Under the pieces are notes generated by a model. It worked only from the letters and a program-made list of their open reading frames with translations, made no database searches and had not been told where the DNA came from. A program made the translations under genes and the position numbers. A DNA stretch of 64,000 nucleotides, taken from Pseudoroseomonas aestuarii (GTDB lineage: Bacteria > Pseudomonadota > Alphaproteobacteria > Acetobacterales > Acetobacteraceae). Positions 1-8,626 of this stretch are shown piece by piece (the stretch's first letter is position 1; every line of letters begins with the position of its first letter). The stretch covers positions 1 through 64,000 of the forward strand of contig NZ_JBHSCH010000008.1 in the NCBI RefSeq assembly GCF_042651065.1, written 5' to 3'.

Positions 1-1
1 C

Positions 2-340
2 GGCGCGGGCGAGGCGGCGGGCGGCCTGCTCGGCAGCCTCACCGGCGCGGGCGTCAGCGAGGCGGATGCGCCCGTCTATGCCGAAAGCGTGCGCCGCGGC
101 GGCAGCATGGTGACGGTGCGCACCGACGACATGCGCGCCGTGGAGGCCGAGACCATCCTCGACCGCCACAGCCCGGTGGATGTGCGCAAGCGCGAGGCGG
201 ATTACCGCGCCGGCGGCTGGCAGGGCTACGACCCCGACGCCCCGGTGACCGACATTCCGGGCACGCCCTCCAGCCGCCATGTGGGCGGCGGCACGGCTTC
301 CGGCATGACCGGCGCCGATCCGGCGGACCGCCGGATCTGA
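2..340 (+). CDS. Small stress-type protein, 3' part only
   Basis: Partial gene: the reading frame is open from the window edge to a TGA at 338-340, so the N-terminus lies outside. The visible part starts with a Gly/Ala-rich stretch (GAGEAAGGLLGSLTGAGV), followed by SEADAPVYAESVRRGGSMVTV and a hydrophilic tail with DRHSPVDVRKREADY and WQGYDP. This resembles the C-terminal half of YflT-like general stress proteins of Rhodospirillales, where a Gly-rich segment precedes a short alpha/beta domain. The family is recalled, not searched, and no catalytic residue can be named. A hairpin at 392-416 closes the gene against the convergent hemH. Confidence 0.6.
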   Translation, partial: GAGEAAGGLLGSLTGAGVSEADAPVYAESVRRGGSMVTVRTDDMRAVEAETILDRHSPVDVRKREADYRAGGWQGYDPDAPVTDIPGTPSSRHVGGGTASGMTGADPADRRI

Positions 341-391
341 AGCATGGCGGGCCTGCCGGCGGCCGGCCCACCGTGCTAGAAGACGCAGCAG

Positions 392-416
392 AGCCGGGGG
401 AGGTCTTCCCCCGGCT
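392..416. terminator. Convergent hairpin terminator between the stress gene and hemH
   Basis: AGCCGGGGGA (392-401) pairs perfectly with TCCCCCGGCT (407-416) around the 5-nt loop ggtct. It lies between two genes that end towards each other, so it can serve both strands. The T-run is short (TTT), so intrinsic strength is moderate. Confidence 0.65.
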
Positions 417-425
417 TTCGGCGTT

Positions 426-1463
426 TCAGGCCCAGCCCGCCAGCTCCTGCCCGATGATGGCGCGCAGCAGATGGATGGCGTCCGGCGTGTCGTTCAGGCA
501 GGGGATGAGGGTGAATTCCTCGCCGCCCGCGGCCATGAACTCCTCCCGCAATTCCTGGCCGATCTCGTCCAGCGTCTCGATGCAGTCCGCCAGGAAGCCC
601 GGCGTGATGACGGCGATGCGGCGGATGCCGCGCCGCGGCAGGGCGGTGACGCGTTCATCCGTGTAGGGCTCCAGCCAGCGCTCCCGCCCGAAGCGGGACT
701 GGAAGGTCATCGGGAATTCGCGGGCCGTCATCCCCAACCGCCGGCGCAGCGCGAGCATGGTGCGGTTGCATTCCGCCGGATAGGGATCGCCCGCCTTCAC
801 GTAGCGGCGCGGCAGGCCATGGAAGGAAGCGAGCAGCAGCTCCGGCGGCCGCTCCAGCCCGGCCAGGCCGGCGCGGATGGAGCGTGCCAGCCCCTCGATG
901 TAGAGCGGATGGTCGGGGAAGGAAGGCGCGATGCGGAGGGCGGGCTGCCGCCGCATCGTCATCAGCGCGCGGAAGGCGGCGTCGTTCACCGTGGCGGTGG
1001 TGGTGGCGCTGTACTGCGGGTAGAGCGGCACCACCAGGATGCGGTCGCACCCCTCGGCCTGCAAGGCCTCCAGCCTGCTGGCGATGGAAGGGCGGCCGTA
1101 GCGCATGGCCCAGTCGATGCGCGGCCCATCGGCCGGCAGGGCCTGGCGCAGCAGCTCCGCCTGGGCGCGGGTGTAGGTGCGCAGCGGCGATTCATCGGCC
1201 GCCTCGTTCCAGATGCGCCGGTAGGCGGCGCCGCTGCGGAAGGGCCGCGTCGTCAGGATCACGCCCTGGAGCAGCGGCTGCCACAGCCAGGGGTTCACCT
1301 CGATCACCCGCCGGTCGGAGAGGAACTCCGAGAGGTAGCGGCGCACATCGCCGTATCGGGTCGAGTCCGGCGTGCCGAGATTGACCAGCAGCACGCCAAC
1401 CTGCCCGGCCGCGCGGGAGTGACCGGCCGGCGCCGGGCGGAGGGAGAGGGGATGGCGGGTCAT
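426..1463 (-). CDS. hemH: Ferrochelatase
   Basis: Inserts Fe2+ into protoporphyrin IX, the last step of haem b synthesis, at the inner face of the cytoplasmic membrane. The 345-residue protein has the family length. LLVNLGTPD lies near residue 25-33. The signature SFHGLPRRYVKAGDPY carries the catalytic His215, TFQSRFGRERWLEPYT follows near 253-268, and the C-terminal PGFLADCIETLDE carries the conserved Glu296. The start codon overlaps the stop of hemC by 4 nt, so the two are translationally coupled and form a hemC-hemH operon. No Cys-rich Fe-S tail is present. The first ~20 residues are poorly conserved, so a slightly later start is possible. Confidence 0.96.
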   Translation of the reverse strand: MTRHPLSLRPAPAGHSRAAGQVGVLLVNLGTPDSTRYGDVRRYLSEFLSDRRVIEVNPWLWQPLLQGVILTTRPFRSGAAYRRIWNEAADESPLRTYTRAQAELLRQALPADGPRIDWAMRYGRPSIASRLEALQAEGCDRILVVPLYPQYSATTTATVNDAAFRALMTMRRQPALRIAPSFPDHPLYIEGLARSIRAGLAGLERPPELLLASFHGLPRRYVKAGDPYPAECNRTMLALRRRLGMTAREFPMTFQSRFGRERWLEPYTDERVTALPRRGIRRIAVITPGFLADCIETLDEIGQELREEFMAAGGEEFTLIPCLNDTPDAIHLLRAIIGQELAGWA

Positions 1464-2455
1464 GCGAAGAGATCCGCCGGGCTGTCCGCCCGCAGGGAGG
1501 CGCCGAGCGCCGCGCCGAGCCGTTCCGCATCGGCCGGGGCGCCGCGCAGCGCGCGGCGCAGCAGGAAGGAGCCATCCTCCCGCGCCACCAGCGCCTCGAG
1601 ATGCAGGGCGCCATCCGGGATGAGGCTGGCATGTGCGCCGATGGGGGTGCGGCAGGAGCCACCCAGCGCCGCCAGCACGGCGCGCTCGGCCCGGGCGGCG
1701 AGATGGGTGGGGCTGTGGTCGATGCCGGCCAGCCGGGCGCGGGTGGCGCTGTCGCCCGCGCGGGCGGTGACGGCGATGATGCCCTGGCCGGCGGCGGGCA
1801 GCATCTCCATGGTCGAGAGCGGGCGGGCGGCGTGGGCCTCGAGCCCCAGCCGCTGCAGCCCGGCCATGGCCAGCACCGTGGCGGCGTGGTCGCCCTCCTC
1901 CAGCCGGCGCAGGCGGGTCTGCACATTGCCGCGCAGCAGGCCGAAGCGGAGGTCAGGCCGCAGGTGCCGCAGCTGCGCCATCCGCCGGGCCGAGGCGGTG
2001 CCGATGCGCGCCCCCGACGGCAGGCCCGGCAGCGGGCCGCGCCGCTCCTCGGGCGGGCAGCCGGGGGCCAGCACCAGCGCGTCCCGCGCATCGGCACGCG
2101 GCAGCACGGCGGCGATGATGAGGCCCGGCGGCAGCTCGGTCTCCAGGTCCTTCAGGCTGTGGACGGCGAAGGCCACGCGGCCGTCGAGCAGCGCCTCGTG
2201 GATCTCCTTGGCGAAGAGACCCTTGCCGCCCAGATCGGCCAGGCGGCGTCGCTGCTCGGCGTCGCCGCTGGTCTGCATCGGCACGGGCTGCGCCTCGCCG
2301 GGCGCGGCGCCGAGGGCCGCCAGCACGCGGCGGGTCTGCGCCAGGGCCAGCGGCGAGGCGCGGGTGCCGGCACGCAGCGGGGCCCCTGGGAAGGAGCGGG
2401 CGGGAACCAGGGAGGGGCGCGCCAGCGCCGGGGCGGCCTGGAGGGCAGCGGACAT
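1460..2455 (-). CDS. hemC: Hydroxymethylbilane synthase (porphobilinogen deaminase)
   Basis: Joins four porphobilinogen molecules into hydroxymethylbilane for tetrapyrrole synthesis, in the cytosol. The 331-residue protein shows LRAGTRASPLALAQT (27-41), VHSLKDLETELPPGL with the catalytic Asp103, GTASARRMAQLRHLRPDL (152-169), LRGNVQTRL (174-182), the PAAGQGIIAVTAR block (230-242), and GGSCRTPIGAHA with Cys268 as the anchor of the dipyrromethane cofactor. The N-terminal ~25 residues are an Ala/Pro-rich extension, so a later start cannot be excluded. It overlaps hemH by 4 nt. A strong hairpin (2488-2513) lies in the 5' leader. Confidence 0.96.
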   Translation of the reverse strand: MSAALQAAPALARPSLVPARSFPGAPLRAGTRASPLALAQTRRVLAALGAAPGEAQPVPMQTSGDAEQRRRLADLGGKGLFAKEIHEALLDGRVAFAVHSLKDLETELPPGLIIAAVLPRADARDALVLAPGCPPEERRGPLPGLPSGARIGTASARRMAQLRHLRPDLRFGLLRGNVQTRLRRLEEGDHAATVLAMAGLQRLGLEAHAARPLSTMEMLPAAGQGIIAVTARAGDSATRARLAGIDHSPTHLAARAERAVLAALGGSCRTPIGAHASLIPDGALHLEALVAREDGSFLLRRALRGAPADAERLGAALGASLRADSPADLFA

Positions 2456-2487
2456 CGGCAGGGATCCAGCAGCGAGGGGGAAAGAAG

Positions 2488-2513
2488 GGCCGGCCTGCCC
2501 GATGAGGCCGGCC
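2488..2513 (-). promoter_or_regulatory. Hairpin in the 5' leader of hemC
   Basis: GGCCGGCCT (2488-2496) and AGGCCGGCC (2505-2513) form a perfect 9-bp stem with an 8-nt loop, about 33 nt upstream of the hemC start. It could be the tail of an upstream terminator or a translation-affecting leader element. No T-run follows on the minus strand. Function is unproven. Confidence 0.35.
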
Positions 2514-2630
2514 GGCCCGCCCCCATGGTGGGCGGCAGGGGGTAGGCGCCGCCCGCGCCATGAGGCTTAGGCGGGAAGGGCACGGGCACGGACGGCCCGG
2601 GGGAAGGCCCTTCCCGCGGTCCGGCGCGCC

Positions 2631-4139
2631 CTATCCGGCGGCGACCTGGCCACCGACATCGGCCGCCGTGGTCGGCGCCGAGGCGGGCGCGGTGTGGATG
2701 CGCGCGATCGCCGCCGCCACGCCTTCCGCATAGGCCGGGTCGGCCCGGCGGAAGTGTTCCAGCTGCCGGTCGATGATGAAGCGCGGCACGCCCTGCATGG
2801 CGCCTGCGATGTTCTCGAAGAGCTGGCGCTGCTGGTCCGCCGTCATCATCCGGAACAGCGTGCCGGGCTGGGCATAGTCGTCATTGCCCTCGCGGTGGCT
2901 GTAGTGGTCGGCGTCGCCGCTGATGCGCAGCGGCGGTTCCTTGGCGGCGGGCGCTTCGGCCGGGCCGCCGAAGGAGTTCGGCTCGTAGTAGTGGTCCGTG
3001 CCGCGCGGCGCGTCGAAGCGCATGGCGCCGTCGGCGTGGTAGGTGTTCACGGCCGTGCGCGGGCGGTTCACCGGCAGCGCCTCGTAATGGGTGCCGACGC
3101 GGTAGCGGTGCGCGTCCGCATAGGCGAAGATCCGGCCCTGCAGCATCTTGTCCGGCGAGAAGCCGATGCCGGGGACGATGTTGGAGGGCGAGAAGGAGGA
3201 TTGCTCGATCTCCGCGAAGTAGTGCGCCGCGTTGCGGTTCAGCTCCAGCACGCCGACATCGATCAGCGGATAATCCGCGTGCGGCCAGACCTTGGTGAGG
3301 TCGAACGGGTTGTAGGGCGTCTTCTCCGCATCCGCCTCGGGCATGATCTGCACCTGCATTTTCCAGCGCGGGAAGTCGCCGCGCTCGATCGCCTCGTACA
3401 GGTCGCGCTGCGCGCTCTCGCGGTCCTCGGCGATGACCGCGTTCGCCTCGCGGTTGGTCCAGGTGCGGATGCCCTGCATCGTCTTGAAGTGGAACTTCAC
3501 CCAGTAGCGCTCGCCGGCATCGTTCCACAGCGAGAAGGTGTGGCTGCCATAGCCGTTGACGTGGCGGTAGCTCTGCGGCAGCCCGCGGTCGCTGAACAGG
3601 ATGGTCACCTGGTGCAGGCTCTCGGGCGAGAGCGACCAGAAATCCCACATCGCGGTGGGCGAGCGCAGATTGGTGGCCGGGTGGCGCTTCTGGGTGCGGA
3701 TGAAGTCCGGGAACTTCAGCGGATCGCGGATGAAGAAGACGGGCGTGTTGTTGCCCACCAAATCCCAGTTGCCTTCCTCGGTGTAGAACTTGATGGCGAG
3801 GCCGCGCACGTCGCGCTCCGCATCGGCCGCGCCGCGCTCGCCAGCCACGGTGGAGAAGCGCAGCAGCAGCTCGGTCTGGCTGCCGGGGCGGAACACCTTG
3901 GCGCGGGTGTATTTCGAGATGTCGCCGGTGACGGTCAGCGTGCCATAGGCGCCGGAGCCCTTGGCGTGCACCACGCGCTCGGGGATGCGCTCGCGGTTCT
4001 GGTGCGCCAGCTTCTCGATCAGCTGGTAGTCCTGGAGCAGCAGCGGGCCGCGCGGCCCGGCGGAGAGGCTGTTCTGGTTGTCGGCGATGGGGGCGCCGGC
4101 GGTGGTCGTCAGGACGGGGCGTCGCGTCGGGTCGGACAT
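2631..4139 (-). CDS. katA: Haem catalase, small-subunit clade III type
   Basis: Converts H2O2 to water and oxygen in the cytoplasm. At 502 residues it has the length of small-subunit monofunctional catalases. The distal haem pocket is visible as VVHAKGSGAYG with His58 and GNNTPVFFIRD with Asn131. The proximal ligand is Tyr340 in GRIFAYADAHRYRVG. The NADPH-binding type core (PEADAEKTPYNPFDLTKVW) is also intact. The gene is divergent from oxyR with a 109-bp spacer, the standard arrangement for peroxide induction. The last ~20 residues are Ala/Thr-rich and not conserved. The katA symbol is by family; isozyme naming is uncertain. Confidence 0.95.
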   Translation of the reverse strand: MSDPTRRPVLTTTAGAPIADNQNSLSAGPRGPLLLQDYQLIEKLAHQNRERIPERVVHAKGSGAYGTLTVTGDISKYTRAKVFRPGSQTELLLRFSTVAGERGAADAERDVRGLAIKFYTEEGNWDLVGNNTPVFFIRDPLKFPDFIRTQKRHPATNLRSPTAMWDFWSLSPESLHQVTILFSDRGLPQSYRHVNGYGSHTFSLWNDAGERYWVKFHFKTMQGIRTWTNREANAVIAEDRESAQRDLYEAIERGDFPRWKMQVQIMPEADAEKTPYNPFDLTKVWPHADYPLIDVGVLELNRNAAHYFAEIEQSSFSPSNIVPGIGFSPDKMLQGRIFAYADAHRYRVGTHYEALPVNRPRTAVNTYHADGAMRFDAPRGTDHYYEPNSFGGPAEAPAAKEPPLRISGDADHYSHREGNDDYAQPGTLFRMMTADQQRQLFENIAGAMQGVPRFIIDRQLEHFRRADPAYAEGVAAAIARIHTAPASAPTTAADVGGQVAAG

Positions 4140-4248
4140 TCTGGAATTCCTCTCGGCAGGGTCCAGACTGTCTAGCTCGAGGGTATTGATCGGTTAAATC
4201 GATCTTCTATGTTGTTGCGATAGGCATGACCGAACGATAATAACCCTC
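4140..4248. promoter_or_regulatory. katA-oxyR divergent regulatory region with candidate OxyR site
   Basis: The 109-bp spacer between the divergent starts is AT-rich compared with both genes. It holds the inverted repeat GATCG (4188-4192) - 7 nt - CGATC (4200-4204), which fits the T-N11-A LysR box and has the ATNG-N7-CNAT pattern of OxyR half sites. CTAT (4207-4210) and ATAG (4220-4223) sit beside it. OxyR normally binds four such half sites. Only the first pair has the canonical spacing, so the exact operator limits are inferred. Confidence 0.55.
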
Positions 4249-5205
4249 ATGACCCTGCACAACATGGCCGGCCTGTCGCTGCGCGACCTGGAATACGCCG
4301 TCGCCGTGGCCGATCTGCGCCATTTCGGCCGCGCCGCCGAGCGCTGCCATGTCAGCCAGCCCACCCTCAGCGAGCAGATCCGCAAGCTGGAGGCCCTGCT
4401 CGGCGTCGTCCTGTTCGAGCGCCTGCCGCGCCGGGTGGCGGTGACACCGCAGGGCGCGCCGCTGATCGAGCGGGCGCGCGCGATCCTGCGCGAGGCGCGC
4501 GGGCTGCTGGACCTGGCGCAGCAGCAGCAGGCCGAGCCGATGAAGGGGCGGCTGCGCATCGGCGTCATCGCCACGCTCGGCCCCTACTACCTGCCCGCCC
4601 TGCTGCGGGATGTGCGGGCGCGCTTCCCGCAGCTGGTGCTGCGGCTGCAGGAAGGCCGCACCGACGCGCTGGTGGAGGCGCTGGAGCAGGGCGAGCTGGA
4701 CGCGGCGCTGATCGCGCTGCCGGCGCCTTCCGCGGCGCTGGAGAGCGCCGAGCTGTTCTTCGAGCCCTTCCTCCTGGCCTTCCCGCAAGGCCATGCCCTG
4801 CGGGCGCAGCGCCGCATCTCGCTGGACGCGCTGCAATCGGGAGAGCTGCTGCTGCTGGAGGAGGGCCATTGCCTGCGCGACCAGGCGCTCTCCCTCTGTC
4901 CGCTGCCGCGCGAGGGGCGGGAGGAGCGCTTCGCCAGCAGCCTGGAGATGCTGCGCCACATGATCGCCGCCGGCGAGGGCTTCTCCCTGCTGCCGCAGCT
5001 GGCGGTGCAGGGCCGCACCGATCTCGGCGGCCTCATCGGCCTGCGGCGGCTGGCGGAGCCGGGGGTGGGGCGGCGGATCGGCCTCGTCTGGCGCGGCACC
5101 GACCCCCGGCGGGAGAGCTTCTCCGAACTGGCGGCCTTCCTGCGGCAGATGTCGCCGGTTGGCCAGCCAGAGGACGGAGGCGGCGCTCAGCCGGCGATGG
5201 CGTAG
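4249..5205 (+). CDS. oxyR: Hydrogen-peroxide sensor regulator OxyR, LysR family
   Basis: LysR-type transcription factor switched by an internal disulfide. An N-terminal winged helix-turn-helix (LRDLEYAVAVADLRHFGRAAERCHVSQPTLSEQIRKLE, about 11-48) precedes the substrate domain. The redox pair is visible in GHCLRDQALSLC: Cys208 and Cys217 are nine residues apart, exactly as C199/C208 of E. coli OxyR with the same GHCLRDQA context. It is divergent from katA and probably controls it. Its 3' end overlaps the 3' end of the convergent ggt gene by 19 nt. The start is uncertain because no clear Shine-Dalgarno is seen; an ATG at 4264 is an alternative. Confidence 0.93.
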   Translation: MTLHNMAGLSLRDLEYAVAVADLRHFGRAAERCHVSQPTLSEQIRKLEALLGVVLFERLPRRVAVTPQGAPLIERARAILREARGLLDLAQQQQAEPMKGRLRIGVIATLGPYYLPALLRDVRARFPQLVLRLQEGRTDALVEALEQGELDAALIALPAPSAALESAELFFEPFLLAFPQGHALRAQRRISLDALQSGELLLLEEGHCLRDQALSLCPLPREGREERFASSLEMLRHMIAAGEGFSLLPQLAVQGRTDLGGLIGLRRLAEPGVGRRIGLVWRGTDPRRESFSELAAFLRQMSPVGQPEDGGGAQPAMA

Positions 5206-6902
5206 GCCGGCCGGCGCGGGTCGGCCGCCGCCAGGCGCAGGCCGCTGGCCGGGTCGGTCATCACCAGCTCGACGCTGCCGGCGAGCCAGGTGGTGCCGGG
5301 CCACTCCTTCACCTCGTGACCGCGCGCTGCCAGCGCCTCCCGCACCGGCTGGGGGATGCGGGATTCCACGGCCAGGCGGCGCGGGTAGTATTCGTAGGGC
5401 GCGAAGGAGGAGGGGAAGGCGTAGGAGGCGATGCGCGGCGCCTCGACCGCCGCCTGCGGCTCCATGCCGAAATGCAGGATGTTCAGCAGCACCTGCAGCA
5501 TGGCCTGGATCTGCACGTCGCCGCCCGGCGTGCCGAAGGGCATCACGCCGCCCTCGCGCGTCACGGCCATGGCCGGGTTGGGCGTCAGGCGCGGCCGCCT
5601 GCCGGGGCCGACGCCGCTCGGATGCGCCGGGTCCGGGCGCGACTGCGAGCCGCGGCAGGAGGGCACGATGCCGAGCCCCGGCACCACCGGCGCATTCCAG
5701 GAGCCGTCGGAGGGCGTGGCGGAGAAGGCGTTGCCCCAGCGGTCCACCACCGCGACATAGGAGGTGTCCGGCTCGATGCCGGGCAGCCCGCCATGGCCCT
5801 GGGCCTGCGGCCCGGTGCCCTGGCCCAGCAGCGGCGGCGGCATGTCCGGATGCGCCGCCTCCTCGCGGAAGGCGCGGGCGCGGGCGGCGAGATGCGCCTC
5901 GGAGAGCAAGGCATCCACCGGCACCTCCGCGAAGGCGGGGTCGGCGAAATGGTACTCGCGGTCGGCCATGGCCACCTTCAGCGCCTCGGTCAGGCGGTGC
6001 AGGTAGTCGGTGCCGTTGTGCGCCAGCCCGTCCAGGCCGAGCTTCTCCAGCAGCAGCAGCGCCTCGATCAGCGCCGGCCCCTGGCACCACGGGCCGCAGG
6101 CGATGATCTCGTGCCCGCGCCAGCGGCGGCGCACCACCGGCTCGATGCGGGAGCGGAAATCCGCCAGGTCCTCGCGCGAGAGGTAGCCGCCCTCGCGCTG
6201 CTGGAAGGCGACGATCTCGCGGGCGATGTCGCCCTTGTAGAAGGCGTCCCGCGCGGCGGCGAGGCCGGCCATGCGGCCGCCGGCGGCGTCCGCCCGCCGC
6301 GCCTCGTCCGCCATGTAGGTGAGGGTTCGGGCGAGGTCGGACTGCACGAAGAGCGAGCCCACCGCCGGCGGCGCGCCGCCGGGCAGGTAGATGGCGGCGT
6401 TCTGCGGCCAGCGGGCATATTCGTCGCGGTGCGCGGCGATGGTGTGCGCCAGCAGCGAATTGGTCTGGAAGCCCTCGGCGGCGTAGCGGATGGCGAAGGC
6501 GGCGATGTCGGGGAAGGACATCGTGCCGTGCCGCTCCAGCGCGGTGATCCAGGCATCGGGCGCCGCCGGCACCACGGTGCGCAGGATGCCCTCCGGCATC
6601 CGCCCGCCATGCTCGCGCATGAAGAGGTCGGGCGGCAGGGACATCGGCCAGTGGCCGAGGCCGGCGATGCTCTCCACCGTGCCGTCCGCCAGCCGGATCA
6701 GGATCGGCGCCACGCCGGCCACGTTCACCAGGTCGGGCTGCAGCACGCCGAGGGCGATGCCGGCGGCGCAGCCGGCGTCGATGGCATTGCCCCCCGCCTC
6801 CAGGATGGCGATGCCGGCCGTCGCCGCCAGGTAGTGCCCGGCCGAGACGGCGTGGCGTGTGCCGGCGATGGTGGGGCGTCCGGTCGGGGGTGTCTCGGTC
6901 AT
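5187..6902 (-). CDS. ggt: Gamma-glutamyltransferase family Ntn-hydrolase
   Basis: 571-residue member of the self-cleaving gamma-glutamyltransferase family, which transfers or hydrolyses gamma-glutamyl groups of glutathione and related amides. The expected processing site is visible: Thr380 in IEPDTSYVAVVD would become the N-terminal nucleophile of the small subunit, followed by GNAFSATPSDGSW and the PSCRGSQSRP and TPNPAMAV segments. HAVSAGHYLAATAGIAILEAGGNAIDA is the typical N-terminal block. No signal peptide is present, unlike classical periplasmic GGTs, so a cytoplasmic amide hydrolase role (including HpxW-like enzymes) is possible. The start overlaps the upstream binding-protein gene by 4 nt, which ties substrate uptake to hydrolysis. 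Confidence 0.88.
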   Translation of the reverse strand: MTETPPTGRPTIAGTRHAVSAGHYLAATAGIAILEAGGNAIDAGCAAGIALGVLQPDLVNVAGVAPILIRLADGTVESIAGLGHWPMSLPPDLFMREHGGRMPEGILRTVVPAAPDAWITALERHGTMSFPDIAAFAIRYAAEGFQTNSLLAHTIAAHRDEYARWPQNAAIYLPGGAPPAVGSLFVQSDLARTLTYMADEARRADAAGGRMAGLAAARDAFYKGDIAREIVAFQQREGGYLSREDLADFRSRIEPVVRRRWRGHEIIACGPWCQGPALIEALLLLEKLGLDGLAHNGTDYLHRLTEALKVAMADREYHFADPAFAEVPVDALLSEAHLAARARAFREEAAHPDMPPPLLGQGTGPQAQGHGGLPGIEPDTSYVAVVDRWGNAFSATPSDGSWNAPVVPGLGIVPSCRGSQSRPDPAHPSGVGPGRRPRLTPNPAMAVTREGGVMPFGTPGGDVQIQAMLQVLLNILHFGMEPQAAVEAPRIASYAFPSSFAPYEYYPRRLAVESRIPQPVREALAARGHEVKEWPGTTWLAGSVELVMTDPASGLRLAAADPRRPAYAIAG

Positions 6903-8527
6903 CGGGCGGGCTCCGTGGGGCGGGCGTGGGTGGCCACCAGTTGCTCGTCCATCCGCGGGCTGTAGGCAATCCCCCGCCGCGCGGCGGTGATCGTCACCTG
7001 GTTGTAGAGCGGGATGATGGGCAACGCCGCGATGGCTTCGCGCATGGTCTCGCGCAGCGCCGCCTCCCGCCCCGCATCCATCCGGCTGATGCTCGCGGCG
7101 ATGCGGGCATCGAGCGCCGCGTCGCTGAACTGGCCGCGATTGCCCTGGCCGAAGCCGCGCGCCGGGTCGCGCGTGTGCACGGCGGTGGAGAGGATGTAGC
7201 TGGCATCGCGCGAGGAGGAGAGGGAGAGGCCGAACAGCATCAGCGGCAGGTCGTTCCGCCCCACGGCGGTGCGGGGGAAGAACACGGTGCCCGGCTGCGT
7301 CTCCACCTTCGCCTGGAAGCCGGCGCGCGTCAGCATCTGCCCCACCGCCTGGCAGACGCGGGCATCGTTGGTGTAGCGGTTGTTGGAGCAGCCGATCGTC
7401 AGGCCGAAGCCCTGGGGAAAGCCCGCCTCGGCCAGCAGGCGGCGCGCCGCCTCGGGGTCGGGGCGTGGCGCGGGCAGGTCCGCGTCCCAGCCGCCGAAGC
7501 CCTCCGGCACCATCTGGACCGTGGCGATGGCCTGGCCGTCCAGCCCGCGCGCTGCCAGCGCCTCGCGGTCGATGGCGAGGGAGAGGGCGCGGCGCACCCG
7601 CGCATCGGCCATCGGGTTGGCGGGGAGGGGGGTGCCGTCCGGCCCCACCAGCAGCGGCAGCGCGCCGGCGCCGAGATGCGGGATCAGGTACATGATCCGG
7701 TCCGAGTTGCGCTTGAACACGCTGACCCGCGCATCCTTCTCCAGCCGCGCCACATCGGCCGGCGGCACCTGCTCGATCAGGTCCACGTCGCCGGAGAGCA
7801 GGGCGGCGAGGCGCGCCGCGTCATTGCCCATCACCTTCATCTCGACCCGGGCGAAGGCGGCGGGCGTGCCCCAGTAGCCTTCGTTGCGGGAGAGGCTCAT
7901 CCCTTCCGAGCCGCGGAAGCGCTCCAGCCGGAAGGGGCCGGTGCCGATGGCGGCGCGGCCGCTGGCGAACTCGGCGGTGGAGGCGCCCCACGGGTCCGGC
8001 CCGCCCGCCGCCCGCGCCGAGACGATGAAGACGTTGGTGAGCTGCCCCGGCAGGGTGGGGTTGGGCTGGTCCGTGTGCAGGCGGATGGTGTGCGCATCCA
8101 CCACCTCCACCCGGCTGATGGTGCGCAGGTTGGAGGTGTAGGGGCCCGGGTTGTTCGGCAGGGCCGGGATGCGGGCGAGGGAGAAGGCCACGTCCTCGGC
8201 CGTGAAAGGGCTGCCATCCTGGAAGGTGACGCCGCGCCGGAGGGAGAATTCCCAGGTCTGCGCGTCCAGCGCCCGCCAGGCTTCCGCCAGGGCGGGGGTG
8301 AAGCGGCTCTCCTCGTCCCGCCCCACCAGGGAATCGTAGATGTGCCGGGACGCCGCCATGTTGGGGCCGAGGAAGAGGAAATGGGGGTCCACGCCGAAGC
8401 TGGCCTCCACCCCCATGGTCAGCGTGGCATCGCCGGACGGGGCGGGCGCCTGCCCCCTGGCGGGGCCCGCCCCGGGCAGCAGGGCAAGCGCCAGCGCGGC
8501 GGCGGCGAGGGGGTGGCTGCGGCGCAT
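6899..8527 (-). CDS. ABC transporter substrate-binding protein, family 5 (peptide/nickel type)
   Basis: 542-residue periplasmic binding protein with a signal peptide (MRRSHPLAAAALALALLPGAGPARG, cleavage near residue 25). The family 5 fold is shown by YDSLVGRDEESRFTPALAEAW, TWEFSLRRGVTFQDGSPFTAEDV and RRALSLAIDREALAARG. Such proteins deliver di/oligopeptides, glutathione, opines or similar solutes to an ABC permease. No permease or ATPase gene is adjacent. The downstream ggt overlaps by 4 nt, so a gamma-glutamyl or peptide-like ligand is the reasonable inference. The ligand cannot be read from sequence. Confidence 0.9.
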   Translation of the reverse strand: MRRSHPLAAAALALALLPGAGPARGQAPAPSGDATLTMGVEASFGVDPHFLFLGPNMAASRHIYDSLVGRDEESRFTPALAEAWRALDAQTWEFSLRRGVTFQDGSPFTAEDVAFSLARIPALPNNPGPYTSNLRTISRVEVVDAHTIRLHTDQPNPTLPGQLTNVFIVSARAAGGPDPWGASTAEFASGRAAIGTGPFRLERFRGSEGMSLSRNEGYWGTPAAFARVEMKVMGNDAARLAALLSGDVDLIEQVPPADVARLEKDARVSVFKRNSDRIMYLIPHLGAGALPLLVGPDGTPLPANPMADARVRRALSLAIDREALAARGLDGQAIATVQMVPEGFGGWDADLPAPRPDPEAARRLLAEAGFPQGFGLTIGCSNNRYTNDARVCQAVGQMLTRAGFQAKVETQPGTVFFPRTAVGRNDLPLMLFGLSLSSSRDASYILSTAVHTRDPARGFGQGNRGQFSDAALDARIAASISRMDAGREAALRETMREAIAALPIIPLYNQVTITAARRGIAYSPRMDEQLVATHARPTEPAR

Positions 8528-8626
8528 GGCGCGTCTCTCCCGGTCGTTGCGGCGCGGGGAGGGTCCGGCGCGGGGCCGGGCCTGTCAATGCGGGGCGGCG
8601 TCAGGCGGATGAATCCGCCATCGCGC

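Noticed and set aside
471..2570. Long plus-strand open frame of about 700 codons
   Set aside because: It lies antisense to hemH and hemC, has Arg/Ala/Gly-rich sequence without any motif, and reflects GC-rich third positions of the true genes.
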